Assembly: GCA_035236585.1 (NCBI GenBank)
Contig: CP141127.1
Span: 67,561,495 to 67,625,494, forward strand
Direction of reading: 5' to 3'
DNA: 64,000 nucleotides
From: Warburgia ugandensis
Lineage: Eukaryota; Streptophyta; Magnoliopsida; Canellales; Canellaceae
Positions 13,327 through 25,430 of this stretch are shown piece by piece. The translations under genes and the position numbers were made by a program. Every line of letters begins with the position of its first letter. Position 1 is the stretch's first letter. Under the pieces are notes generated by a model, which saw nothing but the letters and a program-made list of their open reading frames with translations, was not told the DNA's origin and searched no databases.

Positions 13327-13675
13327 ATCAAGAAATATGTGGGTGCATGTTGTAGTGGATGTTGGTTTTTTATTTTTGTAAAGATTGTGTGAAGTATCAA
13401 GTGTATAAGATGTTTGTTATTCAATAAATACACAGGTGGTAGTGTATCAAGAAAGATGTGAATGCATGTTGTAGTTGATATTTGTTTTTCATGTTTATGA
13501 AGATTGAAGTATTAGGTGTATATGATGTTTGTTATTCAATGCATATAGGTGGTATTCTATCAAGAAAGATTTCGATGCATGTTGTATTGGATGTTTTTTT
13601 TCATGTTTATAAAGATTATTTGAAGTATTGGTGTGTAGGATGTTTGCTATTCAATGTATACAGGTGATAGTGCTC
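13327..13675 (+). repeat. Three-copy tandem repeat, about 115 bp unit
   Basis: Units start at about 13,327, 13,445 and 13,559 with ATCAAGAAAGATGTGAATGC or close variants, and each ends with GTTATTCAATGNATA followed by CAGGTGGTAGTG-like sequence. It lies in the 3' non-coding part of CACTA C1, just inside the subterminal array. Confidence 0.85.
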
Positions 13676-13706
13676 AGATGCAAAATTGAAAGAAAAAAAA
13701 AAAAAA

Positions 13707-14110
13707 AAACTTTTGAAGTCGTTTAGCTCTAAACAACTTCAAAAGTGTTAGACTTTTGAAGTCGTTTAGGGCTAAATGACTTCAAAAGTTTGTGAGTTTT
13801 GAAGTTGCTTAGCCTAAGCGACTTCAAAATTTTTGGAATTTTGAAGTCCCTTAGGGCTAAATGACTTCAAAAATGTTAGACTTTTTAAGTCATTTAGGTT
13901 AGGCGACTTCAAATGTATGTGACTTTTGAAGGTGCTTAGACTAAACGACTTCAAAACTTTTTTACTTTTGAAGTCATTTGTTTAAGCAACTTCAAAGGTC
14001 CTTGATTTTTAAAGTCACTTAAATGACTTTAAAAGTTTTCAAATTTCCAAGTTGTCTCAATAGAAGTCACATAGTAAGCGACTTTGATTATCACTTTCCA
14101 CTGACTTTAA
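13707..14110. repeat. CACTA C1 subterminal inverted-repeat array
   Basis: Roughly ten alternating direct and inverted copies of ACTTTTGAAGTCGTTTAG are present, often as back-to-back palindromes separated by a few bases. Such clusters near the ends of CACTA elements bind the element's TNPA-type protein in characterised members. Copies decay toward the terminus (AAAGTC cores). Confidence 0.85.
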
Positions 14111-14121
14111 AAAGCCCATGT

Positions 14122-14130
14122 GTAGTAGTG
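14122..14130 (-). repeat. CACTA C1 right terminus
   Basis: The plus strand ends ...GTGTAGTAGTG, i.e. CACTACTACAC on the minus strand, immediately outside the subterminal array. The partner terminus is outside the window. Confidence 0.78.
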
Positions 14131-15091
14131 ATGACTCTTATAATAGACTTGATTATTTGTAAAAGAAGTTCCTCCATGGTACATGTGCATGCAAAACATG
14201 AGCAATCCCCCTTTCCTTAACAATCCAAGCCGTCTATATTATAGTTAACTCTAAAGATGCACTATGCACCAAAATTACAACCCATCTGTTAATCCTAGGC
14301 CACTATTTTCCCTCTCAAAATCACATTTATGAAAGAGAAAACAAAAATATTTACATTCATCAACCCCAAAAGTTTTTCTCATTATTTTCCTCAAGATTGA
14401 AATCCAAATTATTAGATATAAATCAGTGTGGATTACAAATTAAATAGATTAGATTATTTTAATCCATTTTTAAAATGGATCTGGATTTTAGAATTAAATG
14501 GGCATCTGCATATTTGGATCTCTTTTGCTAGCTTTACACAGGGTAGAGGCATCCCTTGTTCTGTATTTGTTTTATATTCAAGTCAATCAAATTAGTTATA
14601 TTGTTTTTCATATTGAAATGAATCAAGATTGATGAGGAGTTAGTCAATTATAACGTTTGTCTAGATCAACCTCAATCAGATTTAAGCAAACCTTCCTCGA
14701 GTTGTGTTAGCCATTTGACATCTAGTCGCTTCATACGTGAAATTATTTAACACACTGGAGTGCCCATCTTTTGTGCTGACTTGAGCCCAAGTTGGGTCCA
14801 ATATTTCTTTGCAATCTTGTGAATTGGAGCCAAATTGAAGTAGTGGTAATCTTAGTCTTAGATGGATCAAACCCTGGCTACCACCATTTTAACATAAGAT
14901 AAGGGTTGTTGATTATCCATGGCCGAACAAATCTAGCAAACTAAAATTCATCTTTGTTCTCAAATGAGAGAGCAAAAAACCCTTCACCAAGGTCATTTTC
15001 GTTGATCTTCCACATCTTTGTGACTTGTTCGTGTAAATAGTCCATGTTGATCTTTAGATTCATTACATTTATGCTTTTATCTGTTGATATT
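14131..15091. other. Unassigned non-coding stretch
   Basis: About 1 kb between C1 and the SINE. No convincing gene or repeat family was recognised. A 62-codon minus-strand frame at 14,682-14,870 has no family resemblance I can name. Confidence 0.4.
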
Positions 15092-15105
15092 ATTCTTCAT
15101 GTCAT

Positions 15106-15292
15106 TAGGGGATCCTTGGCGCAATGGTTGAGTTTTTGCCATGTGACCTAGAGATCATGGGTTTGAGGCATGGACACAGCCTCCTACAAAATGCAAAGTA
15201 AGGCTACATACTATGGACCCTTTGTCGTCTGCCCCTCCTCGAACCCCACACATGTAGGAGCTTCAAGCACAAGGCTGCCCCTTTCTTTTATC
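15106..15292 (+). mobile_element. Au-like SINE (tRNA-derived)
   Basis: The 5' part carries an A-box-like TGGCGCAATGG and a B-box-like GGGTTTGAGGC, the two internal RNA polymerase III promoter blocks. It is followed by the body typical of the plant Au SINE (…ACAGCCTCCTACAAAATGC…, GGCTGCCCCTTTC end). The flanking duplication is ATTCTTCATGTCAT (15,092-15,105) and ATTCTTCATATCAT (15,293-15,306), with one mismatch. SINEs do not code for protein and use LINE enzymes to move. Confidence 0.9.
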
Positions 15293-16106
15293 ATTCTTCA
15301 TATCATCAAGACAAAAACTAACAAAACTTAAAATGCAACTAAGATTCATCCACATACAGAATTTATAAAACTTGTTTACTTCATTTAACCTTCAAGATAT
15401 GAAATAAATGTCTTATCTCTTGCCGTGATGGCGTGTTTGGTGTTAAAAAGATACTTAAATATTCAATTTTGATTGTTGAATGGGGAGATCTTCTAGTAAG
15501 GGTTAATGAAACCTTAAATCACCAATTTGTATGCAAGACTAGTGTAATATCACAAAATTTGTATCACTTTTATGATCAATAAAAATCCAAAGCTTATTTA
15601 GAATTCAAATTTTAAGATTTTAGAAACTAATTAATTTAACATTGAGATCCCTACAGATGGATACAACTTGGAAAGAGTTATTAATGATAGTAAGGCAACT
15701 AAAATCCAACGATGGAGATCTAAATTAAGAGCAAAATAAGATTTTACATTGATTACACCCTTTCCAAATTTATATCCAAAATGTGTGAATAGTGGACCTA
15801 CTTAATTACTAAATGTAGGTGCCCAAGTTAGCTAAAACATCTATATTTATTGAACCATATGAGGAGAAGTTGTTAACTGGTTTGGAATATCTAGAAAATC
15901 ATAATACAGATGAAATTAGTACATATATTCACAGAAAAATATCAAGCAAAATATAAGAATCACAACTTAGGATATATGAAGCCAAGAAAATCTTAACTTA
16001 GGAAATAAAAGCTTTAGATATCTGTAATGAAGTAAAATAGAAAGAGAACCTAAATCAAATGGAAAATAGACCAAGACACCTCATACAAGTGGGAAGTCTT
16101 GGGCTA

Positions 16107-16133
16107 AGAGAGAGAGAGAGAGAGAGAGAGAGA
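16107..16133. repeat. (GA)n microsatellite, G2 5' LTR
   Basis: About 13 GA units. The homologous site in the 3' LTR (31,380-31,462) has about 41. Confidence 0.97.
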
Positions 16134-18633
16134 CGCCTCCCCATTTACAGCTTTTAGAAAGGTGATCTAAGATGGTTAACACATACAGAAAGAACTGAGG
16201 GAAAGGATCAAGAGGAAGCACATCATATCCATCATTGAGGTAGGTGAATTTGGCTACCTAGTTTTCCACATTTTCTTAAGGTTTTAAATGTCAAATATTG
16301 ATGTTTTTCCTAAGTGTGAACTATTGAATGTTTTGAGAATTTCCATGATAGAAGCTATACATTTCCTAGCATGTTTTCCTTGGATGTTTTTACATGATCA
16401 GGAATAGGTGATCTTGGATTGAAAGTTTAAGATTGATTTTGCATGAATGAATTTGTTCACCTCATCTAATAATGCTAATTCATGTGTGGTATGAATTAAT
16501 CTCAAATGTGATCTTGTACTTATATGTAGTTTCTTATAGAGTGCACATGGTCTTGTCTCAAATAATAGCATGAACTTGGGAAATTTCCATTAGTGTGTCT
16601 TTAGTAATCAATGCATGTTAGCAATGTATGTTCCAATTGAAATGTTGTGATAGATTTTTATACATATGGAAGTATGCATACGACTCAACAACATTATTTC
16701 ACAATGAGATGTAATGATTTCATAGAGGGACACTATGCATGATCCATGTATATTATTTAACATGTTGGGTAGTTTTATTTCTAGAGATGTGCCCAATAGT
16801 ACGTAGCCAATAGACAATTAGAGATAGTGTTTTCACAAAATATAGTGCACATCCTTTTCACCCCAGTAATAGATACAGGATGGTGTGCATGGTTATAATC
16901 CATAAATGGTATAAATCTGATGACCCTGAAAGTTATTTAAATAATGAAAAACATTAAAAACATGATCTTTTGCTACCTGAGTCTTGGTTTGTAAATGTCT
17001 GAGAATTTATATGTGCTATTGATGGTCTCGGTTTTAGCATCTAGAAGAGAGTGATTTTATAAGTTCAAATGCTCTGGCATGACTTTCGATGGTTTTATTA
17101 TAATATTCTATTTTAAATTTCATTATTTACATAAAAAAATGTTTATTTATTATATGTGCTTTGAAAATACAAGTTTAGTTTTCCAAATGTGAACTAAAAA
17201 TTTATGTTTTACATGCTAAACTTGTTTTTGAAAGGAACAATTTTCCCATGTTTTAAAAAATACATGAAATCAAGATTTGTAGCTTGAGTTGTCAAAGTAA
17301 AATGGTGCACATAAGCATGGTTTTGATGTACAAGAGAGATGCCTAAAAATGTAACTTTTAGCAAGTAAAATATACTTAGAAAATATGGCTTTTGAAAACT
17401 TTAAAATGAGATGTTTTACAAGCATGCTTTTGAAGAGTTTTGATATGCCAAATAAGATGGCAAGATTTTAGTTCTTAAAAAAGAAATGATTACAAATCAT
17501 ACACAATAAAATTTTGATATACGAAATATTAGGTATAGTGATACCCTATATATGTTTTAGACAAGCTAAAGTTGCTAGTGGGAAATATGCTAAGGTGTTG
17601 TTATTGGTTTCCCTTTGGGCCTCTGACCATAGAAAATGGCGTGGTATCTTGTGACACCCCAGGTTTTTCATGAAAAATTTTAGCATTTATTTCAAAAGAT
17701 AGCGTGCCTCTGAATTTTAAAATACAAAAACAACAAAAGATTTTTCTTTGAAATTCATTTTTCCAAAAACCCAGATGTCACCTCAACTCCCATACTATAC
17801 ATAATATAGTTTTTATAGAAGTTAGATATTCATTTTATGAAATAACAAGACCCATCCAGTGGTTCACATACATAGCCCCTATAATTGTTATACTAAATGT
17901 CCAAGCAACATAATCCAAATAACTAACTACACAATACAAAAACTTTAACAAAATATAGACCTGAGCACAGAAGTATGGCTGTTGAACTCCTCTTGCTTGT
18001 GTATGTCTTCTCATGTATGTTTGTATCTGAGATATTGTAAACATAAAACATTTACAATATCGTAGCAAGCTATGCTTGGTAGGGGAGAGTTAAGAAAACA
18101 TGTTAATTACATATGAATGAACAATTTTACATCAATTAAAATATTCAATTTCATCATGATGCTTATATGGGATGAAGTTTACAACCTAGTTCATAATTCA
18201 ATAATTTCATTAATAATTCAATTATCTATAAGTCATTGATAAAATAGCTATTTATAATTCTTCTTCATCATATGAATATAAGAATCACAATTTAGAGATT
18301 TCACTTCACATGATATATTGAATATATATAATTCACTATTATTTTAAATATTTATCATTATCATTTTTCATATGATACCATACTCCAATTTTATGAACCA
18401 TATTCTACATAATATATCTATCCATTCACTTCCCCATATGAAAACTTTTATGAAACTATGCCCTCCAACATATACATATAGTACTATATCATATATATTA
18501 AAAGTGTTAAAAGTCATACAAAGTTATAAACATAGTCCATAGGTTTTATAACCTACATTCCCAAACTATACTGGGTCTCATACACATATCGCTTACAATA
18601 CGGGGTTGATAAAACTCCAGCCGTTGCTAGTAA

Positions 18634-18742
18634 CATCATAAAAGGCATCTCATCATGCCATCACATAAGTCATCTCATCATGCCATCATCATATAAGGCA
18701 TCTCATCATGCCATCATATAAGCATCTCATCATGCTATTATA
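18634..18742. repeat. Short tandem repeat, CATCTCATCATGCC units
   Basis: About four units of roughly 27 bp built on AAGGCATCTCATCATGCCAT, inside the solo LTR. Confidence 0.88.
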
Positions 18743-20863
18743 TACTCACCAATAGTGCATCAAATACAAGGACTACTATACTACAGTCTGATCCGTACCA
18801 GTGCACTCGGATAATTGCTTTCATACTCCACGGATACCAGGTGTGGAAAATCATCTGTGTCATGTCTATACGGGTAGACAGACCATCACAGTGGTGGCCT
18901 TCCCATATTGCCCCACCCAACATTTTGCCTCTCTTTGGGCATGGTATCATCATATATATCACATTTTGGAGAGTGGGTGGCCAAACCCTACTACTCTCCT
19001 AGCATAGCATCCCCAGGCCTATGTCTGTCTCAAACAAAACTCTCAAGCCACCATGCTTAGATGTAAAATAATAATATATAAGCATCTTGCCTGTCCATAA
19101 TATATATATATATGAATATCTCATCATAATCATAAATCCTCACTTATTAGGTGATCACCCACCAAGGATGTAATGTAAAATCGTTGGCTCATACATCACA
19201 TATGATGTAATGGTACCCATGTACCATAAATGTCTCTTTATCACAATAATAGCTATGATATTTTTAAGAACAAATCATGTGTATCCTTTGATATCATTTA
19301 GTAGGCTTCAATTATAAGCATGTCATTCATGTAGCATTTCAATTAACAAATTTTCATCATTCACAAGTAAACATTCAATTTAAATGACATAATATCTATA
19401 GTAAGAATAAGATCATGTTTAAAAACATGCATCATACTATTAAGACATACTTTCTTAATTCTCCACCTACCTCGTGTGATGAGTTCATCCATTTCCCACT
19501 AGCTGATCGACGACGCTTGCAAAGTCTCACATATCCATATTGATCTAGTCCTTGTTCTTTACCTAAATTTGCCAGATCAAGAAATCAATTAGTAATTTCT
19601 AACTAAATGGTCTAATTGAATAGGTAGAATTGACTAGGATCATAGAGCTTGATCAATTTCCTTACCTGGATCCTGGATTGATCTCTTCCATTGATCAAGA
19701 TCGACTAAATCTTCTCTAATCAAGCTTTTGATCCTAAATCTCTCATCAGATTCTTAATCTACACTTCCTAATGGCAATGATAAACTATTTTTTTTGAAAA
19801 ATGGAGTTAGATAATCACAAATTAGATGATCTAAACCTTGATCAATTGTTGGGTAAATTCAATGGTTGGATCTTCCCAGATCACAAATTGAGAAGATAGG
19901 TTTTGTTCCTTGCATCACAAGGATCATGAGGGTACTCTCGAATTTGTAAAACTCCTCCTAGATTGCTCAGAATCCAAGTTTGAAGGTCAAGGGTTAAACT
20001 AGGTCATGCTAGTGACAAGGAAGATGGAGGTGGTGGTGGCTAGTGGCCAGACTAGGTGCAGTCCGATCCCAACCATCACAAAATGTAGAGGAAATGAAGA
20101 CCAAGGGGAACAATCCAATGGGTCTGAGCACGTCGACCTTCCCAGGCCTAGCTATGATGGTGCAAGAACATGATAGAGGGGGTTTCCCTATGGATCTAGG
20201 CATGCCAACCTGCCCAAGGCTTGGTCGTGCCGGAGCCTAGGAGAAAAATAGGGAAACATTACACAGGCTTGTCCCCGATAGAGGGGGAAATGGGTTTGCC
20301 AAAGATCACCTTTGGGCACTCGAATTTGAGGTGAAAACTAGTGGTGGTCACTGTCGGGTTGTCACCCACCTAATATGGATAGAGGGAAGAACAACTAGGG
20401 CACCGGTTATGTCACTGCATGCCAATCTGAGAAGAGCAAGGGATTCCACATAGAGAGATCGAGCAACAAGGAGATTTTTTCTCTTGCACAGTTGCCGAAA
20501 AAACACAGATCCACTAGGGATCTGCTCAGGGAAGAGGAGAAGCAGAGGGTTTGGGGGTTTCTTCTTGGCCATTGGAAAACACAGATCCATTATGGATCTG
20601 CTCGAGGAAGAGGAGAAGCAGAGGGTTTGAGGGTTGTTGGAAAGAGGCTAGAGAAGGGGGTTTCCGTCCAGGGAAAGGGCTATGGACATTGGTAGGGGAG
20701 ATTAGTATGAGGGGGAACAATCTGTAGAAATCGGGCATGCCAGCCTTCGAAAATGTGGTTTGGGGATTTCCTACTTCATCGGCCATGGGGAAGGAGACTG
20801 GAGGGAGAGGTTTTCTCCGTTGCTGGCAAGCTGGCTCCAGCCATTGCGTCAGGGGCGACTGGT

Positions 20864-20963
<100 letters not shown>

Positions 20964-22332
20964 CAGACCCGAAGGCCTATAACTTCTTCATCCGAACTTT
21001 GTTTTCAATGTTCTTTGGCTCGTTGGATTCCATTTTTTGTGTAATATCTAATGGTTTTAGTTTTATTCCAAATTATACTTCTATAAAAAAGATATACTCA
21101 AAAACTCATAACTTGCTCATGAAATAGTAAAATTTTAGGGTGAAATTCATCCGAACTCTGATTTCAGTGTTTTTTGTGTCGTTGGACTCAATTTTTTGAG
21201 TACGTTCCAAATATTCATTTTTCCACTTCAAATTTATTTTTTTTGGGTCAAAAATTCCAATTTCACATAATAACTCCCAAAATAGTATTTACAAAATTTG
21301 GGGTTGTTACATATCCAATGCCAAAAAGTGGAAAATTTTCCACTAGTAGTAAAGATCGCAATAGGTGATTCATGGCACCCTTTTGAGACAATCTTTAGGC
21401 CTTGTGCAAATGCAATCATAGTCCTTTTAAGATACTAACAGGCACATGTTGCAGCAAAGCTAACATGACCATAATGAGTCTCATGGATTTCTGCTATGAG
21501 TTCCTAGGGAGATGGATATGTTGTTTCAAGATAGAGTTTGAGATGGCTACTAGATGAGTAATCATGACCAATTGGCAGATGTACTTGTCAAGGTGTCAAG
21601 GTACACAAGATATTTATCAGCTAGAGCACCAATATTGTGGTTTTACCAAGTGATTACTTTAGAAATTTGATAACCTTAATTTACTTTACTTATCAAATGT
21701 GATTATCTGATTATATAAATTGATAATATAGAATACATGTGAACACTTATAAATGCACAGCATGGAACGTCTAAGGAAAGAAAATCGTGTAATTCTTTTG
21801 AACTAAAAAAAGTGTTTTCATAGCATGTGTGCTGGTAGCCCTGGTTTTGGGTTTATTGTCTAGGTTTATCTACTAGGTATGGTGTATACCTATAACAAAA
21901 ATGCATGTCATTACAGAACTCCTAAGAGCAAGGAATATAGGACATTGCCCAGACCTTAGGAGACAAAGTAAGGGGCTACCTTAATTAGAAATTTTCTTCT
22001 ATTTTCAATTGATTATGCATGTAATTAGGCACGAGATGCCTAACTTTGTTTACATTGATTATTACACTAGCAATGTGTTTGATGAGTGATTCATCTTGGG
22101 AAAATACATTTTTGAGCTTCTGAAAGAACTTAAAGGGCTTAAATGTGGGCCAGTTTATGAAAATAACAAGTATTTTGGAAACAAAAGCACTCAAGGTTTT
22201 TAGAAAATTGTTTTTCAAGCAACTTTATTTTCTGATGTTATATTTTTAGATGTGATTTTAAAAATATGGATTGATCCTGCCTTTGAAAATTAAGTTTTTG
22301 AGAAAATCATGATTTAAAAACCTGAGTCACAA

Positions 22333-22350
22333 CTGTTAGTATCAAAGCCT
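22333..22350 (+). other. G2 primer-binding site
   Basis: TGTTAGTATCAAAGCCT directly follows the 5' LTR. It is a mutated form of the TTGGTATCAAAGCC site seen in G1 and is complementary to initiator tRNA-Met. Confidence 0.8.
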
Positions 22351-22639
22351 AAGATATATCACTCGCAACCAATTACTAGAGGAAAGTCATGAATAGTCGA
22401 CAAAATTAGAAACCTTAGGTCCAAGTGTGAGTAGATAGAGAAAATACTTATATAGGATTTCACTAACAAATGCCACCTAGGAGACAGATAGGAAACATTC
22501 TAAAACCCTCGAGCATCCCCTCTATCTCCTCAAAGCAAAGGAATGGTGCTGGAGATGTTATCCAACAACTAGAACAATAGTGGGTAATTTTTCCAAAATC
22601 AACACTAGGGAGTGCCAACCAGTGGAGTAGGAGCACTAG

Positions 22640-23460
22640 GTGAAAATGTAGGTAGGCCTAAAACCTTTCTTGATCAATTTAAAAAAATGGCTTCAACATT
22701 CTTCAGTGAGGAAGAGCCAGACGCAAGTAAGACCTAGATCTTTGAAGGAGAGAAGATCCTTAAGGGGACAGAAGTCCCAAAGGATAAGAAGGTGGTCATG
22801 GCTACCATTGTGATGATAAGTGAGGCCACTTTCTAGTGGCAGAGTACTAAAAGAACCCATTTTGAAGGTGTCAAGGCCATCATGTGGGAGGAGTTTAAGA
22901 TAATATTTTTCAACAAGTATTTCCCTCCCCACATGAAGAGGAGAAAGGAGAAGAAATTCTTGAGCCTGCATTAGGATGACATCACTGACATCCAGTATGA
23001 GAACAAATTCACTCGATTCTAGAAGTTTGTACTCAATGTGTATGCATACAATGAGTAGGCAGTGTAAAAGTTTATAGATGGACTAATAGTTGAATTGAGG
23101 AGTTTGGAGATTCAGCCCACAACAATTGTAGAAGCAATGGAGATGACCTCTATATTTGAACAAGATTTTAAGAGAGCTAATGAAGAGAGGAAAGAAAAAT
23201 AAAAGAGAACTAATAGTAAAGGTAGGTTTATCAAGGGGAAGAAGCCCAAATGGCCATCGGGTTCTCAAACTTCGAAGCACCCATTCAACAACTGGAGTAG
23301 AGCACCAGAGTCCTAACTTTGCTAAGAATGCAAGAGATATCGCCTAGGCAGACCTTGTGCTACATCAAGCTTCTAATGTTTTAGCTATGGAGAGCAGGGA
23401 ATATAGCCAGGAACTACCCTAAGAGGAAGGAGTAGAAAATTAAGGAGAACAACTTCCAAA
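22640..23460 (+). pseudogene. G2 gag (capsid/nucleocapsid), degenerate
   Basis: Reads ...KTFLDQFKKMASTFF..., ...DKKVVMATIVMISEATF..., ...WEEFKIIFFNKYFPPHMKR... and ...FEQDFKRANEERK..., the order and spacing of plant gypsy Gag capsid segments. Stops are frequent (for example after ASKT and ATF). A nucleocapsid knuckle is expected near 23,380-23,420. There CFSYGE and, after a one-base shift, GNIARNYP are readable, so only the first of the four CCHC zinc ligands remains. Confidence 0.82.
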
Positions 23461-23464
23461 AAGT

Positions 23465-23900
23465 CAAAGGTGAGTTGTCATCATTACTAGTGGACAAACT
23501 TATGGTTTCAACACAATGGTAGAAGGTACACTACTTATCCATGACAAACTTGTTAAAGTATTGTTTGATCTAGGTTCCACTCATTCCTTCATTTTGAATG
23601 ATTTTGCATTATGCATGGATAGATTAGTTCAAAATTTATAGATCTGTTTAGAAGTAATGACCCTTTGGGAGAGTCTCTATGACACAGGGATTTCTCTAGA
23701 GTGTATCAATAGTTATAAGAAAAGGTAAATGGATGCCAACTTGGTCCACCTAGACACGACAAACTTCAAATTTATTCTAGAAATGGATTGGCTGCCATAA
23801 GAAAAAGGTCATTTTCAACATTCTGAGAGAAGTAGCGATCTTCTTTTAGGGGAGACATAATTTCACTAGGGCACATGTACTTTCAGCCTTAAAGATGGCT
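23465..23900 (+). pseudogene. G2 aspartic protease, degenerate
   Basis: DKLVKVLFDLGSTHSFILND at about 23,546-23,605 matches the retropepsin active-site region (D-S/T-G-A/S-T-H-S-F). Asp is present but the Ser/Thr after it is Leu. Frame breaks follow (FIPSF..., KWIGCHKK for the usual DWL). In related elements this domain cuts the Gag-Pol precursor. Confidence 0.82.
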
Positions 23901-23959
23901 AAGCACATCGCTAAGGATGTCAAGCCTTCTTGGCCAAAGCTGAGGCTATAGAGGTTGAT

Positions 23960-24760
23960 AAGGGTCAGGAATTTTTAGATGTATTGCTCAAGGAGTTGCC
24001 AGGATGACCACCTAAGCAAAAGATAGATTTTACCATTGACCTAATCCTAGGTGCAGTGCCTATCAAGTCATTAATGAGATCACAGTCCTCTCTCTCAAGA
24101 AGAAGGACTAGTCAACATGACCCTATTGACTATAGGCTACTTAATAAGATTACTATAAAGAACAAATATCTTCTACCTTGTATCAGCTTATTTGATCAAC
24201 TACAGTTGGCCAGATTATTTTTTAAGATTCATTTGAGATCCACATAACTAGCTTAGGTTTAAAGAATAGGACCTCCCAAAGATAGCATTCAAAACTAGAT
24301 ATAGACACTATAAGTTCCAAGTGATGCCATTTGGGTTGATAAATCCTCTAACCACTTTCAGATCTTATGAACAAGGTGATCAAAATCTTCTTGGATAAAT
24401 TCATCATAATGTTTATGGATTACATTCTAGTATATTTATGGAGTCATGAATAACACCAAGAGCACTTGTTCACAGTATTGAGCACATTCAGGGAACACCT
24501 AGTGCATGTAAAATTTAATATTTGAGAATTCTGGTTAGAAGAAGTCAACTTTCTTGGTCATATTATTTCAAAGAAGGGGGTTGTAATGGAGATAGTGAAG
24601 GTGGAGATAGTAAAGAAGTAGAAGATACCTAGAATAGTGATAGAGATATAGAGTTTCCTAGAACTTTCAAAACATTACTGTAGATTCATTAAGGGATTCA
24701 CATGGATTGCCTTAGCATTGACTACCTTGACCTAGAAGGTTGTAAAGTTCATACGGGATG
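23960..24760 (+). pseudogene. G2 reverse transcriptase, degenerate
   Basis: [20 protein letters not shown] (24,126-24,185) and [17 protein letters not shown] are near-consensus RT segments. MPFGLINPL-like and FMDYILVY (about 24,412-24,435) follow in broken frames. The catalytic IDD box reads MDY, so the second aspartate is lost. The YCRFIKGFTWIA segment marks the RT/RNase H connection near 24,680-24,710. Confidence 0.87.
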
Positions 24761-24764
24761 ATAC

Positions 24765-25430
24765 ATGTGAAGAGAGCTTCAATGAAATGAAGAGGAAGAT
24801 GGCCATTGCACCACTGCTCTCCTTACCATCTAGCAGTGGAGCATTTGTAATCTATAGCAATGCCTCAGGCAAAGGATTGGGGTGCATATTATTCTTAAAT
24901 TTGGAAATAAAAGAGTAATGCTTCCTATCATGGGCCATAGAATAAGACCACTTAGATTGGAATAGCATTCACAGAAATGTTCTAACATAGGGTAGAATCA
25001 AATATTAAAGAGAATAATTAACAATAGTCAAAAAATGAGGAACCTAATTCCAATACAATAGGTTTCTATCAATGGGTTTTAGGTCAAAGGTGCATATATG
25101 ACTTAGAGGAGGAAGAACGGGAGGGTAATTTCCTATGCTTCTTAACAGATGAAAAAACATGAGGTAAATTACCCTACCCATGACCTAGGGTTTGCTATAG
25201 TAGTGTTTGCCTTGAAGATATGGAGGCATTATCAATATGGCAAGAAATTTGAGGCATTCACTAACCATGAAAGACTCAAGTATATCTACTCACAAGGAGA
25301 TCTAATATGAGGCAGAGAAGATAGATGAAATATTTAAAGGATTATGATTTCACTATTCAATATCATCTGGGAAAGTACAACATGGTGACTGATGAATTGA
25401 GTAGGAAGATGCAAGGTATGTGTTTAAGAA
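24765..25430 (+). pseudogene. G2 RNase H, degenerate and interrupted
   Basis: SLPSSSGAFVIYSNASGKGL (24,824-24,883) is the first half of the domain; the usual YSDAS aspartate is Asn. After a 199 bp insertion the domain resumes as [48 protein letters not shown] and, after a frame shift, DYDFTIQYHLGKYNMVTDEL. This is standard gypsy RNase H sequence with stops. Confidence 0.87.
24890..25088. mobile_element. 199 bp insertion with 9 bp target duplication
   Basis: GGTGCATAT occurs at 24,881-24,889 and again at 25,089-25,097, flanking 199 bp that break the RNase H frame at the GLGC(I/V)L position. Nine-base duplications are typical of Mutator-like elements. I see no clear terminal inverted repeats, so the class is open. 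Confidence 0.7.

Larger units (their letters stand above)
1..14130 (+). mobile_element. CACTA (EnSpm) transposon C1, 3' part, interrupted by retroelement G1
   Basis: The left end lies outside the window. What is seen: exon-like blocks of a CACTA second gene (1-1860), then retroelement G1 (1875-12,884), then a 3' region with a tandem repeat (13,327-13,675), a dense array of inverted subterminal motifs (13,707-14,110), and a right end at 14,130 that reads CACTACTACACATGGGC on the minus strand. CACTA elements are cut-and-paste DNA transposons with CACTA termini, subterminal transposase-binding repeats and 3 bp target duplications. The base triplet after the end is ATG (14,131-14,133). That the two sides of G1 belong to one CACTA element is inferred from G1's clean CTACA duplication and the matching element type on both sides. 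Confidence 0.8.

Noticed and set aside
14682-14870. 62-codon minus-strand frame
   Set aside because: No recognised motif and chance length for this region.
15106-15180. A- and B-box-like sequences suggesting a tRNA gene
   Set aside because: No cloverleaf and no anticodon arm; body and duplications show a tRNA-derived SINE.
18634-18742. Short regularly spaced repeats that could suggest a CRISPR array
   Set aside because: No unique spacers of even length; plain tandem repeat in a plant LTR.
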